Shown: positions 45,381-57,590, counted from the stretch's first letter. The stretch: DNA of 64,000 nt from Pinus tabuliformis (GCA_031772625.1 CM062808.1:473367655-473431654), one strand, 5' to 3'. Notes: generated by a model not told the origin, from the sequence alone. Numbers and translations: made by a program.

Positions 45381-46182
45381 ATTTAAGTTATGCTTGTAAA
45401 TCAAGCTTTGCAATGTTTTGACTTTGACATTTTATGAGAAGAATAAACACTCAATTAGGGTTGTTATACGTTCAATATTGGTAATATGTGATTTTTGCAT
45501 TGATTTTTAAGTTAATCATTATTTTTTGAAAAAAAAAGTGATTTTTATTATTTTTTTGACATGAAATTCATAGAAAAAGCTATTATTTAACCATTTTTAG
45601 TTAAAATTATCGTATAAAAATTGTGATTTTGACATGTCAATTCTAACAAAAAATTATCAAAACGTGTAGTTTTTTAGTTATATTTATGTTAAAAATGGTT
45701 ATTTTTATGTCCATTGTTAAAAAATATTGTTTTTTAGAAACAATTATTTCATGTCGATTGAAAAATTAATTAAGGATGTATAAATATGTAGAATATCGAA
45801 AATTCTAAATATCGACCTTCTAATTTAAAAATGCAAAACAGTAAAAACCTCACGAAATTTTTTTAAAAATTATAATAAAAAACAAGAAAATGTGAAGAAA
45901 ACGACCACTTCAAAAATTATCAAATTTACTAAATAATTATTTACATTTTATGCATTAAAAAATTTAAAGCCAAAAAACAGGGCTTTTAAAAAAGGAGTGT
46001 GATGCAGAATGCTCACTTTTTAAAATCAGCATGAAAATCACTACCATTCTAAAACGTGATGTACATAAAAAAAAACTAAAGTGCCAAAAACTATGCTCTA
46101 GAAAAAACATGTTCGTTCTGCATCACCCATTTTCAAAATCAGGTCACTTTTTAGCTATCTCTACGAAACGGGTAACAGTATC
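45381..46182. other. Right subterminal region of the giant transposon
   Basis: AT-rich and non-coding. Near the end, GTGATGCAGAATG (46000-46012) and GTTCTGCATCAC (46114-46125) form an inverted pair, each next to a (T)CACTTTTTA/AAAATCAG motif. GAAACGGG at 46165-46172 echoes the terminal repeat. These are candidate transposase-binding repeats. Confidence 0.55.
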
Positions 46183-46209
46183 AGTTCCCGTTTCAAAGTT
46201 TACATTGTT
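46183..46209 (-). repeat. Right terminal inverted repeat (27 bp)
   Basis: Exact reverse complement of 4414-4440, followed by TCAT (46210-46213), matching the left flank. Confidence 0.93.
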
Positions 46210-46395
46210 TCATCCTAATAGAAACATATAGAATGTTTTCCATAACCAAATGGGATTTAGAAAGATTTTTTAGGTAAGAGTTCAAGTCATTCAGAGGAAT
46301 CATACTATTCTCTTTAATTTTAAAAGTAAAAATTTACCTCTATAATCTTTTAAGATCTAACTTTGATAAGTGCAGAAGCTTCTATTGTTTTATGT

Positions 46396-46668
46396 TTATG
46401 TAGTGCCTTTTTTTTTTCTTTTTAAGGCTTTGTATCTTTTTATCTCATCCGATTTTAGTGAACCATTAGAGACATCCCTAATAGATTCTATAGCACTTTT
46501 ACGCTCATTGACATACCAATGATTGGCTATTCTATTTTTCTTTTTACATAACATCGCAATAGATAATTTGTTAATGGAAGTAGAGATGGTTGTCATAAAA
46601 TTATGACAGAGGTTTTCAATATTGTTCTTATACAATATGACATTTAATTCATTATTTAAGTGTTTCAA
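46396..46668 (-). pseudogene. LINE ORF2 fragment
   Basis: A 90-residue frame containing NHWYVNERKSAIESIRDV and DEIKRYKALKRKKK. This pattern (W-[FY]-x-E followed by Arg/Lys-rich helix and YK-x-L-x-x-KK) matches the linker between endonuclease and reverse transcriptase in the LINE at 60.4-60.7 kb (WFDEECKKARRMWKE). Nothing else of the element was found nearby. Confidence 0.5.
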
Positions 46669-49099
46669 GAAAAATTAACATTATTTTTTGTTTAAAAGGA
46701 AAGTACTTTAGTTATCAAAGTTTTCTTCAATGGAGATTTTGTGCGGGATAAAGTTCAAATTTGAAGCCAAAGGTCGATGGTTGAAGTTAGACTCATGCTC
46801 ATTTAAAAGGTTAAAATTTACTATTTATTTGTATATGCATGGGGATATCACATAGTCCATGACACTACTACCTAGTTCATGGATACAAATCATCTAGTTA
46901 GAAATTTACCATCTCATTAGACCATTGCAAATTATTAGATATTGAGAACTATAAAGCTCAATTAGTTCAGTACCAAATAAATTCTCAATCAGAGCTTCAT
47001 AGTTTTTTGCACCTATTAGCTAAAGCAAGGTCGTCATCTAGCTAAAGAGGATTAGGATTGGAATTATTGTTTAAAAAAATAACTTAATTAGCTGAGTTAC
47101 AACATTAAAGCCTCTTAGCAATGGGATAGTATCTTTAATTCTCATATTGTAAATACCTTGTTCTGTGTTTGTAGGGACAATTTTTATCTAGGTTGTTTTT
47201 CTTATAGAAATAGAATTTGATGGGCAGGAAGTAATAGATTGTTATATAAATATTGTTGGCATTAAAATCTTAAATCTCCCTCCAAATGTATTGATTGAGA
47301 ATGTGTTTATTATAAGTCAAATGTGAGAAGAAATGTTCCTTTTATGTAACAAGCATATGCCTCCAATCCCTTTATGAAGGATTTGATACTCAATATCAAT
47401 CACAATACAAATCTCTCAATGTTAAGAACCTTAGATTCTTCATGCTTACAAGCTTCAACCAATAATACAATACCAATTTCACTCAAAATATAAATTAATA
47501 TATGCCATTTGTTCCATGGAAGACCATGAAGAGGATCTCAAGTATACCAAATTCCTATTTATTTTTTACCTTTAGTATTTGTATCTCTTATAATAACTCT
47601 TTAGTTCCTAATTATTGTTTGTTTTCCTTCTTTCTTAGTTTCTTTAATTTTTCCGATTTACTTAGTTAATTCTATTTGGTCTTTTGGAATGAAGTATTTT
47701 CTTTATAAATATTTTGCCCTCTTTTATGCTTTGTAATTTTGCTTAATATACTATATTTATGGTCCTTAAAACTTCACTTACTATAATCAACCTATCTTTA
47801 TATTCAATTATTTTGTCCAATCTCTTTACTTTTATGAAATAAGTTGTCTCAATATACAATTTATGTTTTAATTATGGTTAACATGTCTTTTATCTTTCAA
47901 CACTTCAAAAAAAACAAGCCAATAAATATATAAAATAGAATTATATTTCTTTATATTTAGCTTCCTCCACTCTTGAGAACATGTCCTGTTTTTTTTTTAA
48001 ATAATTATAAAATATAATTGAAAATTAAATCACTTTAATGGTGATATTAAGTATAATAAGTTTCCTTAGGTTATGGCCAGTTATAAAAAACAAATTGGAA
48101 TCCTTTATTTAGACATAATAGAAATATAAAATTGTTTTATAAAACAAAATAGAGGACGTTTAATTATATTATATTAATATATAATACATTATTAATGATA
48201 AAATGATTATTTAATATTTAATATTTAATATTAAATATAATAAATTTAATTGATTTATTATGAGTTTTAAATTTTGTTATAATTTATTTATTTATTTGTA
48301 AAACTTATTTTTACATGTATGAATTTATTAGATTTAATTTTTTATTCTTTGAAAATTTTCAAAATAGATGTTACTTTCAAAATTAATTTGTTAACGAAAT
48401 GATGAGTGTTATATTTTGTTCAAAAAGTAATTTACACTAGCTTGAATTTAACCATTATAACCATTATAAAAAAGAGTAACATCCTGAAAACTAAACCATT
48501 AATAATTTCTTTAAATTGGTGCCATAACATAAATAAAATATTAAATATATATTTTTAATCAAAATATAATTATTTTAAAATTTTAGTTTTATCATTTTCT
48601 TTTTAATACTAATTTAAATATTCAGTCAAAAATAAACCATATTAAAAATTACTTTCCATAAAACACAACAATAAAATTTAAACTACCTCCTCTTTAACCT
48701 AATTAATTGAATTTTTTTAAATTTTTTATCTAAATTAAATTACTTTACAGTTTTAACAATAATTAAATTAAATTAAATTTCTTCACATTATCAATTAAAT
48801 TACTATTAAAACCATGTACTCGCATAGAACATGTAAATATGCTTGTTATAATAAGCACGAGGACCATGATGTAAATATAATCGTCTAACAACGAATACAC
48901 TCGGACAGCGGTGGGTGTCTGTTATTGAAAAAAACAAAACATAAATAAAAACATATTTATAAGCGTTATGACCGTTTGTTACAGTATTTTTTTTTCAAAT
49001 GTAGCACAATCTGTATAGTGAGAGTTATCCTGAACAAATTCAGGATCAAATTTAACTAGATGCCACTATAAATTTAGGTTACATGTAACTGCATGCAAT
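46669..49099. other. AT-rich intergenic DNA, no gene recognised
   Basis: Very AT-rich, with frequent TTTAAT and TAATA runs, and no coding frame of note. Confidence 0.6.
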
Positions 49100-49262
49100 C
49101 CACATAATAACAAGAAACTTATGTCTCTGCAAGAGCCGTCGTCATAGGGGACGCCTACTCTTCTAGCCAAAACACAACAAGTCTACTCAATGAGATTTGA
49201 AAATGAGATTTGAACTCTCATCTTGCAAGTTACACCCTACAATCCTCCACTCAGCGGGTCCC
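49100..49262 (-). other. SINE-like tRNA-derived segment downstream of the TIR-NBS-LRR gene
   Basis: On the minus strand, directly after the resistance-gene stop codon, GCTGAGTGGAGGATTG followed by GAGTTCAAATCTC (complement of 49205-49217) resembles the A and B boxes of a tRNA at roughly tRNA spacing. A unique tail runs to about 49.1 kb. It is probably part of the gene's 3' UTR. No tail or flanking duplication is visible, so the call is weak. Confidence 0.3.
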
Positions 49263-52200
49263 CTACTCCCACACAGGGCATTGTAATTTAGGACATTTTG
49301 AGACATCTATAACCAACCACGTCAAATCTTCAACGCCTTCCACTTCTTCTAACTCAAGGCACCCTCTAACATTCATTTCCTGAAGCTCTGTCGTGTGCTC
49401 CAACCCCCGGATCCTCCTCAGCTTCACACATCCATCTGCGTAAAACGACTTCAAGGATACCAACTTTTCCATGCTGGGCAGTTCTTCTAACTCTGAGCAC
49501 CCAGAAACATCTAGGATTCTAAGATTTGTCGTCTGCCCCAACCCCTGTATAGTCTTAAGCTTCTTACATCTGGCTGCCCACAACTCCTCCAAGGATACCA
49601 ACCTTTCGATGCCCGGCAATTCTTCTAACTCTGAGCATCCAGAAACATCTAACCATATAAGCTTTGTAGCCTGAGCCAACCCGTGTATGCTCTTCAGCTT
49701 CATACATCCCTTTGCCAGCAGCTCCTGCAAAGATACCATTGTTTCCAGACTTGGCAATTCTTCTAACTCTGAGCATTCAGAAACAACGAGGTATTTAAGT
49801 TCTGTAGCCTGCGTCAATCCCCGTATGCTCTTCAGCTTCAGACATCCGCCTACCTTTAGGGATCTCAGCTTCGTCGCCTTCGCCGACCCCCGTATGCTCT
49901 TCAGGCTCACACAGTTCTTTGCCACCAACTCCTCCAAACATAAAAACGTTTCCATAGTTGGCAGCTCTTCTAAATGGGAGCACCCAGAAACATCTAGGAA
50001 TCTGAGCTTCGTCGCCTGCGCCGACCCCGGTATGCTCTTCAGCCTCTTACAGTCACATGCCTGCAACTTCTCCAAACATAAAAACGTTTGCATACTTGGG
50101 AGCTCTTCTAGCTCGGAGCACCCAGAAACATCTAGGGATCTCAGCTTCGTCGCCTGCGCCGACCCCCGTATGCTCTTCAGCCTCTCACATTCCTGTGCCT
50201 TGAACTCCTCCAAACATAAAAACGTGTCCAGAGTTGGCAGCTCTTCTAAATGGGAGCACCAAGAAACATCTAGGAATCTGAGCTTCGTCGCCTGCGCCAA
50301 CCCCGGTATGCTCTTCAGCCTCTTACAGCCGCATGCTTGCAACTTCTCCAAACATAAAAACGTTTGCATACTTGGGAGCTCTTCTAGCTCGGAGCACCAA
50401 GAAACATCTAGGGATCTCAGCTTCGTCGCCTGCGCCGACCCCCGTATGCTCTTCAGCCTCTTACAGCTTTTTGCCAGCAACTCCTCCAAACATAAAAACG
50501 TTTCCATACTTGGGAGCTCTTCTAGCTCGGAGCACCCAGAAACATCTAGGGATGTCAGCTTCGTCGCCTGCGCCGACCCCCGTATGCTCTTCAGCCTCTC
50601 ACATTCCTGTGCATTGAACTCCTCCAAACATAAAAACGTGTCCAGAGTTGGCAGCTCTTCTAAATGGGAGCACGCAGAAACATCTAGGAATCTGAGCTTC
50701 GTCGCCTGCGCCAACCCCGGGATGCTCTTCAGCCTCTTACAGTCGCATGCCTGCAAATTCTCCAAACATAAAAACGTTTGCATACTTGGGAGCTCTTCTA
50801 GCTCGGAGCACCCAGAAACATCTAGGGATCTCAGCTTCGTCGCCTGCGCCGACCCCCGTATGCTCTTCAGCCTCTCACATTCCTGTGCCTTGAACTCCTC
50901 CAAACATAAAAACGTGTCCAGAGTTGGCAGCTCTTCTAAATGGGAGCACCAAGAAACATCTAGGAATCTGAGCTTCGTCGCCTGCGCCAACCCCGGTATG
51001 CTCTTCAGCCTCTTACAGCCGCATGCCTGCAACTTCTCCAAACATAAAAACGTTTGCATACTTGGGAGCTCTTCTAGCTCGGAGCACCAAGAAACATCTA
51101 GGGATCTCAGCTTCGTCGCCTGCGCCGACCCCCGTATGATCTTCAGCCTCTTACAGCTTTTTGCCAGCAACTCCTCCAAACATAAAAACGTTTCCATACT
51201 TGGGAGCTCTTCTAGCTCGGAGCACCCAGAAACATCTAGGGATCTCAGCTTCGTCGCCTGGGCCGACCCCCGTATGCTCTTCAGCCTCTTACAGGCTTGT
51301 GCCAGCAATTCCTCCAAACATAAAAACGTTTCCATACTTGGGAGCTCTTCTAGCTCGGAGCACCCAGAAACATCTAGGGATCTCAACTTCGTCGCCTGCG
51401 CCGACCCCCGTATGCTCTTCAGCCTCACACAGTTGTTTGCCACCAACTTCTCCAAACATACAAACGTTTCCATAGTTGGCAGCTCTTCTAAATGGTAGCA
51501 CCGAGAAACATCTAGGAATCTGAGCTTCGTCGCCTGCGCCGACCCCCGTATGCTCTTCAGGCTCACACAGTGGTTTGCCACCAACTTCTCTAAACATAAA
51601 AACGTTTCAATAGTTGGCAGCTCTTCTAAATGGGAGCACCAACCAACATCTAGGAATCTGAGCTTCGTCGCCTGGCCCGACCCCCGTATGCTCTTCAGCC
51701 TCTTACAGCTTTTTGCCAGCAACTCCTCCAAACATAAAAACGTTTCCATACTTGGGAGCTCTTCTAGCTCGGAGCACCCAGAAACATCTAGGGATCTCAG
51801 CTTCGTCGCCTGCGCCGACCCCCGTATGCTCTTCAGCCTCACACAGTCGTTTGCCACCAACTTCTCCAAACATAAAAACGTTTCCATAGTTGGCAGCTCT
51901 TCTAAATGGGAGCACCAAGAAACATCTAGGAATCTGAGCTTCGTCGCCTGCGGAGGGACCGGTATGCTTTTCAGCCTCACACAATGGCTTGCATGCAACT
52001 CCTCCAAAGATGCTGGCAACTGCAGAGGTGGGTGCAAAAGCAAAATGTTCACTCGTTACCACGGCAAGTAATATCATAATTCACATTAACATAACCTTAC
52101 GAATTCTTTTCAAACGAAAATGTTGTGCGACAGTAATAGCTAATAAACATACAAACGTCAACCTAACAAATTTCTAAACATACAAACGTCAACCTAACAA

Positions 52201-54299
52201 ATTTCTACTTACTGATGATTCGCATTCACTGTCCAACAATGTTTTTAATTCGCTTCCATCCACTTGAAGAACCCTTAATTTCTTCATTGTAACCAACGAA
52301 GGCAGGGAAGAGTAGGGACATCGTTTCCAGCTGAGCCACAATAGATTTGGTAACTTCACCCTCGTCAGGATGCGTTCCAAGAAAGAGCCTCCAATATGAA
52401 GAATTTGCAACCTCCTCAAAATGCGGTTCCAGCCATCATTTTCAGTCTCAATAATGTCACATAGATCATCGCCACCAAATTCGCCTTCAACCAGCCGAAT
52501 TCCCCGCACGGTGATTTCCTGTCCATAGTTGAAAAACGAATGTTATGGCTGTTTCGTTCAAAAATTCGTACCAAATAATCTTAAAAAATAGAATGACTAA
52601 ACACTTACAAATGATTGTTGTGACAAATAATCAATAACCCTTTTTGTCTGCCAAAGACGATGTGGCGACGAAGTAGCAGCAACCTCTCTTCCCAGGTCTC
52701 TTACGTGGTCGTGCATACGTATACAATTCCGGTAGTCCACTTCTACAAGAGACTTGTCCTGCAGATTTAGAAACCCTCGCTTTCCTCTCCAATCCGATCC
52801 GTTCCATATGCTTATGGCCGAATCCCTGTTTTCACCTATGAAAAAGCACGCGATATCTAGGAATATCTCTTTTTCCTGTTTATCGAGTGAGCAATAACTT
52901 CTAAAAAGTGTCTTCTGTATGTCACTGGGAAGTATTTCTTTAAGATCCTCCAATTCGTCTTCCCACTCGGATATTTCTTTATTATAAAGTAATGCCCCAA
53001 CTATTTTCAGAGACAAGGGCAATCCGTGGCAACATTCTAAAAACTTATCTACTAGATGCTGAAACGCTGGACGCGGATCAGCTTGGCTGAAGGCATAGAA
53101 ACAGAAGAGCTCTTGGGAGTGCTCTTCATTAAGCCCAGATAGTTTATAAATAGATGAATCTTCAACTCTTGAGTTTCTGAGAACACCCCTATCTCTAGAT
53201 GTAATCAATATTAAACTCCGTGAATTGAGATTATCAGTTTGGACAGGCAAAAATGCATTCACCTGGTCAACATTATCAACATCATCAAACACTATTAAAG
53301 TGTCAAAACGTTTCAGAGGCTCTCCCAGCATCTTTTTACCTTCATGAACATTGTTTACCTGCTCATCCCTTCCATTCAAGGTCTTAAGGAGTTGACCCTG
53401 TAACAAATGTAAAGACCCCTTACTTGCATGATCTCTGACGTCAGCTAAAAAACAGGATTTGCTATAATCTGATATTTTCCTATTGAAGAAAAATTTTGCT
53501 AACGTTGTTTTTCCTACGCCACCTAACCCTACAATCCCCAAGATCTGAGGTTTCCCGCTTTCCTCTTTCTGCAACAGCACTTCGAATTCTTTGAGCTTTA
53601 AATCCAACCCTGTTGGATAATCAGCCACGTGCAAGTCTGGCTTTGGCACCATTTCTGACAGACGTTTAACTAACTTATCTAGCAGCTCCAGCTCCAACTC
53701 CTCACTAATTATTCAGAAACAACAAGTAGACCTAGTGAGAAACAAACGCCTATGTCTATTTATCAGTATAAAACACAACTATATCAATACGGAAGGTTGA
53801 GTTCTCACCCACTGGACGACTCCAGCTCGAAACCGCTATTGTTTGCAACTCGCTCAAGAGCCTTTCTCCATTCCATAGTAGTGTTGGTTTCATATCGCCC
53901 CTTCTTCTCAAGAGATTCTAGGGCTTTACCATAGGAGCCCAGCAGCCACCGGACGTCAGCGGGCCTGACACGGTAAAAGACTGGTATTACAGGAGCATTT
54001 GACTGTAACATCATTACGAGCTCGTTCAGGCACCAATATGACTCAGCATATCTAGGAGAAAGGATCGCCACATGAACAGAGGCGGTTCTAATAACGTGCT
54101 CTAATTGAGAAGAAATTTCGTATCCCACTTGCATCTCCTCATCATCGAGAAAAGCCGTCAATCCTTTCTCTCGGAGGCGAAGATACAGAGATCTGGCGAA
54201 GGTTGTCTTCACGTCAACCCCGCGATGATTTAAGAAAATTTTGAAGGATTTGTAGGTGGGATTAGCCACGGCAGAGGTGGAGGATGAGGATGTAGCCAT
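49263..54299 (-). CDS. TIR-NBS-LRR disease-resistance protein, four exons
   Basis: Intracellular immune receptor. Exons by GT-AG: 54299-53809 (TIR), 53704-52609 (NB-ARC), 52518-52213, and 52019-49263 (LRR). They join in frame to about 1549 residues. TIR (about 17-150): FKIFLNHRGVDVK, catalytic-type Glu93 in SYWCLNEL, and VIPVFYRVRPADVRW. NB-ARC: P-loop GLGGVGKTT (223-231), kinase-2 LIVFDDVD (300-307, TIR-type final Asp), ITSRD, GLPL near 391, FLDIACFF, and MHD near 494. LRR: about twenty 46-residue double repeats (CLEELLAKSCKRLKSI...ATKLRSLDVSGCSELEELP). The C-terminal LRRs are more diverged than the central ones. All motifs are intact, so it is probably functional. The NHRG TIR box fits a conifer. 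Effector specificity is unknown. Confidence 0.93.
50144..51523 (-). repeat. 690-bp tandem duplication inside the LRR array
   Basis: The LRR exon has a 138-bp period (46 codons). Superimposed on it, the block starting at 50144 recurs at 50834, exactly five periods away. The first unit of each block is identical by eye and only a few differences occur further on. The duplication keeps the frame. Confidence 0.85.
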
Positions 54300-55965
54300 T
54301 GCGAACTGGAAAACAAAAATGAAAGGTAGTAAGCTTCGATACTATGGACGCAATTTGCAGAGGTGTAGACAAGTGAGGGCTTGTAAAGCTCAGAGAGATC
54401 GAGGGAAACACTGGCTATGAATATTAAATCTTCACCTGCGGTTTATGCAAGGTTATTTTATGCACCTGTGGTTTATACGTAGTTATTTTATAAAATACAG
54501 AGCATAGTAACCGACATCGAGCATCAAATTTCAACGCATTTTTGAAACCCCAGGCGCATTCAACTAAAGGTAAGAGGCAAACAAGCCCCACACGCAATTG
54601 GAGGTAACACATAGGCCCCACAAGATGCTCTGCACGTCATGACAGCGTTAATTAAACGCGTATACATTTAAAAGGAAAAGATGCTCAACTGTCCAAAATT
54701 TTGACAAGACTGAATTTTCAAATGCGATTTTGAATAAATAAATGAATGGAGCGTTTCCATAAATTTTGAAAGCATTTACACCGTAGATTATAGAACTCAG
54801 AATTATCATTCCAAAAGTTCACAAATAAAATTATCATTTCAAAAAAATCTTTACTAGCTTTCGAAAAAAAATATATATTAAAAAATCAAAAACATTAACA
54901 ACTCACGATAAAACTACATAATTTCAAACTCACATTTCAAGATTATATCAATAGTATAGTCTAACTAGGTTAATATTAAAATATTAACTCACATTTCAAG
55001 ATTATATCAATAGTATAGTCTAACTAAGTTAATATTAAAATATTTACCTATGTTAATATTAAAATATTTATTGATGGAATACTTTGCATTCCAGATGTTA
55101 CACACTTTCTTTTGACTTTTAAATTCCTAATATTTATTGATGGAATACTTTGCATTCCAGATGTTACACACTTTCTTTTGACTTTTAAATTCCTATAGAA
55201 TTTTTTAAATTAAACATAAATTTTAATTTTTAGAATATGATGATTTTAAATGAAAATTAATACGAGAAAGAAAATTAATTACAAATAAATATTTTGGAGA
55301 AGATAGTTATTATATTTAATGGTTATAAAAAAAATTAAGTATATAGGTTTTGAATTTGATTTATTTGTAATTACAATTTTCTATATTTTGAATTTGATTT
55401 ATTCGTAATATAATTTATATAATTAAAAAATTTTGTGGAAAAGGTGTTATTAGAGATATGAAAAGCTTCTATTTAAAAAAAATAATGAAATTGAAAATTG
55501 AAGAAAGTATTTTTTAAAATTGGTATAAATAATAATTTTGAACTAATACCATGTTAAGGGTTTCAAGTGTTTCTTTTTACTTTAAAGCAAAGTTAAGTAT
55601 TTAAAAATAATAATTATTAAATGAATTAAAAATTAAAAGATAAATGTCTTATTTTATTATGTAGTAAAAATATGGACATTCTTTTATTTGAAGAAGAAGC
55701 ATTTTGCCCATTTTTGACATAAAGCATATGGACACACTACGAGCAAAGACTACCATTCAAGATAATGGTCTATAAATTGTCATGATGAAATGGATTAAAA
55801 TTAGGAAATTGAAAAAAAAGATGTCAAACAAGCCATTAGAAATTTAAGATCTAGTATAAAAGATTACAATAAAATAATAGTGTAACATAGAGATTGGGTA
55901 ACCACTAAAAATCAAAATACTCAATAGAAACAAATTAACATATATGACAAAATAAATTCAATTGA
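54300..55965. other. 5' flank of the resistance gene and AT-rich DNA
   Basis: The first 120 bp upstream of the ATG presumably hold the 5' UTR and promoter; no TATA box was fixed with confidence. Beyond about 54.7 kb the DNA is AT-rich repeat. The segment 54265-54989 is duplicated further right (see 55966-56670). Confidence 0.5.
55064..55195. repeat. Two-copy 66-bp tandem repeat
   Basis: Units at 55064-55129 and 55130-55195, both containing TTGATGGAATACTTTGCATT, are virtually identical. Confidence 0.9.
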
Positions 55966-56670
55966 GGATTAGCCGCGGCAGAGGTGGAGGATGAGGATGT
56001 AGCCATTGCGAACTGGAAAGGAAAAATGAAAGGTAGTAAGGTTCGATACTATGGACGCAATTTGCAGAGGGGTAGACAAGTTAGGGTTTGTAAAGCGCAG
56101 AGACATCGTGGGAAACACTGGCTGTAAATATCAAACCTTCACCAGCGGTTTATGCAAGGTTATTTTATGCACCTGTGGTTTATGCGTAGTTATTTTATAA
56201 AATACAGAGCATAGTAATCGACATCGAGCATCAAATTTCAACGCATTTTTTAAACCCCACGCGCATTGAACTTAAAGATAAGAGGCAAACAAGCCCCGCA
56301 CGCAATTGGAGGTAACACATAGGCCCCACAAGATGCTCTGCACGTCATGACAGCGTTAATAAAACGCGTATACATTTAAAAAGAAAAGATGCTCAACTAT
56401 ACATTTAAAAAGAAAAGATGCTCAACTAACTGTCCAAAATTTTGACAAGATTGTGAATTTTAAAATGTGATGTTGAATATACAAATGAATGGAGCGTTTC
56501 CGTAAATTTTGAAAGCATTTACACCGTAGATTATAGAACTCAGAATTATCATTCCAAAAGTTCGCAAATAAAAATTATCATTTCAAAAAAATCTGTACAA
56601 AATTTCGGGAAAAAAAAATATCATTAAAAAATCAAAAACATTAACCACTCAGAATAAAACTACATAATTT
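55966..56670 (-). pseudogene. Truncated duplicate of the resistance gene's 5' end
   Basis: Matches 54265-54989 over about 700 bp, allowing small indels. It keeps the start codon (56006-56004) and about 14 codons encoding MATSSSSTSAAANP, then stops matching at about 55966. The promoter and upstream repeat are included. It is a relic of a second gene copy or a segmental duplication. Confidence 0.8.
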
Positions 56671-57548
56671 CAAGCTGTAGATTATAGAACTCAGAATTAT
56701 CATTCCAAAAGTTCACAAATAAAAGTTATCATTTCAAAAAAAAAATTTACTAAATTTCGGGGAAAAAACTATCATTAAAAAATCAAAAACGTTAACAACT
56801 CACAATAAAACTACATAATTTCAAACTCGTATTTCAAGATTATATCAATACTATAGTTTAACCATATGTTATTTTATTGCAAGAGAGCTTATATTGCCTC
56901 AATATAAATATATTGTTTTTTGTTCTGCAAAAAAATTATGTTAATATTAAAATTTTACCTATTGTTGAATTGAGGCTTTTGTGATCCATATCAAGTTTAA
57001 GAGAAATTTTTCCGAGTAAATCACAAGATTGTGAATTTTAAAATGTGAGGTTGAACATACAAATGAATGGAGCGTTTCCGTAAATTCTGAATGCATTTAC
57101 ACCGTAGATTATAGAACTCAGAATTATCATTCCAAAAGTTCACAAATAAAAATTATCATTTCAAAAAAATCTGTACAAAATTTAGTAAAAAAAAAAATAT
57201 CATTAAAAAATCAAAAACATTAGCCACTCAGACTAAAACTACATAATTTCAAGCTGTAGATTATAGAACTCAGAATTATCATTCCAAAAGTTCGCAAATA
57301 AAAGTTATCATTTCAAAAAATTCTTTACTAAATTTCAGGGAAAAAATTATCATTAAAAAATCAAAAACATTAACAACTCATGATAAAACTACATAATTTC
57401 AAATTCATATTTCAAGATTATATCAATATTATAGTTTAACTATGTTAATATTAAAATATTTACCTATTGTTGAATTGAAGCTTCTGTGATCCATATCAAG
57501 TTTAAGAGAAATTTTTCGGCTTAAATCACAAGATATATCATTTGTCAA

Positions 57549-57590
57549 CCTGTTTCGAACCAACTAGTGTGGTTCATCGTCAGGACAAGT
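57549..57590 (-). ncRNA. Candidate hammerhead ribozyme of the Penelope-like element
   Basis: On the minus strand, CTGACGA (57577-57583) fits the core CUGANGA. A 5-bp stem GAACC/GGTTC with a nine-base loop follows, and then GAAAC (tttc at 57553-57556). Penelope-like elements are known to carry hammerhead motifs with this CTGACGA...CGAAAC form downstream of the GIY-YIG domain, and this one lies downstream of such a domain. Stems I and III are not convincing by eye, so cleavage activity is uncertain. Confidence 0.45.

Larger units (their letters stand above)
4414..46209. mobile_element. Giant TIR DNA transposon encoding a DUF7869-like transposase and a ParB-DNA methyltransferase
   Basis: The two ends carry a perfect 27-bp inverted repeat (4414-4440 and 46183-46209) starting AACAATGTAAACTTTGAAAC. 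Each is directly flanked by TCAT (4410-4413 and 46210-46213), which I read as a 4-bp target site duplication. Inside are two divergent genes. A transposase-like gene runs left on the minus strand and a ParB-DNA methyltransferase gene runs right. The AT-rich core is interrupted by a GC-rich block with LTR elements (about 9.87-35.71 kb) and by a Copia element (37630-43631). Removing both leaves about 10 kb. Superfamily assignment is open: 4-bp duplications with this transposase type match no plant family I can name. The transposase and ParB reading frames have decayed, so this copy is probably immobile. Confidence 0.85.
54785..57440. repeat. Five dispersed copies of an AT-rich unit of 150-220 bp
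   Basis: AGATTATAGAACTCAGAATT, followed by ATCATTCCAAAAGTTC and a TTATCATTTCAAAAAA stretch, occurs near 54785, 56528, 56682, 57107 and 57258. The last part of most copies runs to CTACATAATTTCAA. They are all in the same orientation. Confidence 0.85.

Noticed and set aside
4414-46209. Polinton/Maverick or giant-virus origin for the large element
   Set aside because: No protein-primed DNA polymerase, retroviral-like integrase, packaging ATPase or capsid gene was seen, and the TIR is only 27 bp. A DNA transposon with DUF7869-like transposase fits better.
49687-51498. A 603-codon open frame antisense to the LRR exon
   Set aside because: The 138-bp repeat is a multiple of three, so one stop-free antisense unit stays open over the whole array. 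It has no known domain.
50144-51523. CRISPR-like or satellite array at 50-52 kb
   Set aside because: The repeats are in-frame LRR codons within an intact resistance gene.
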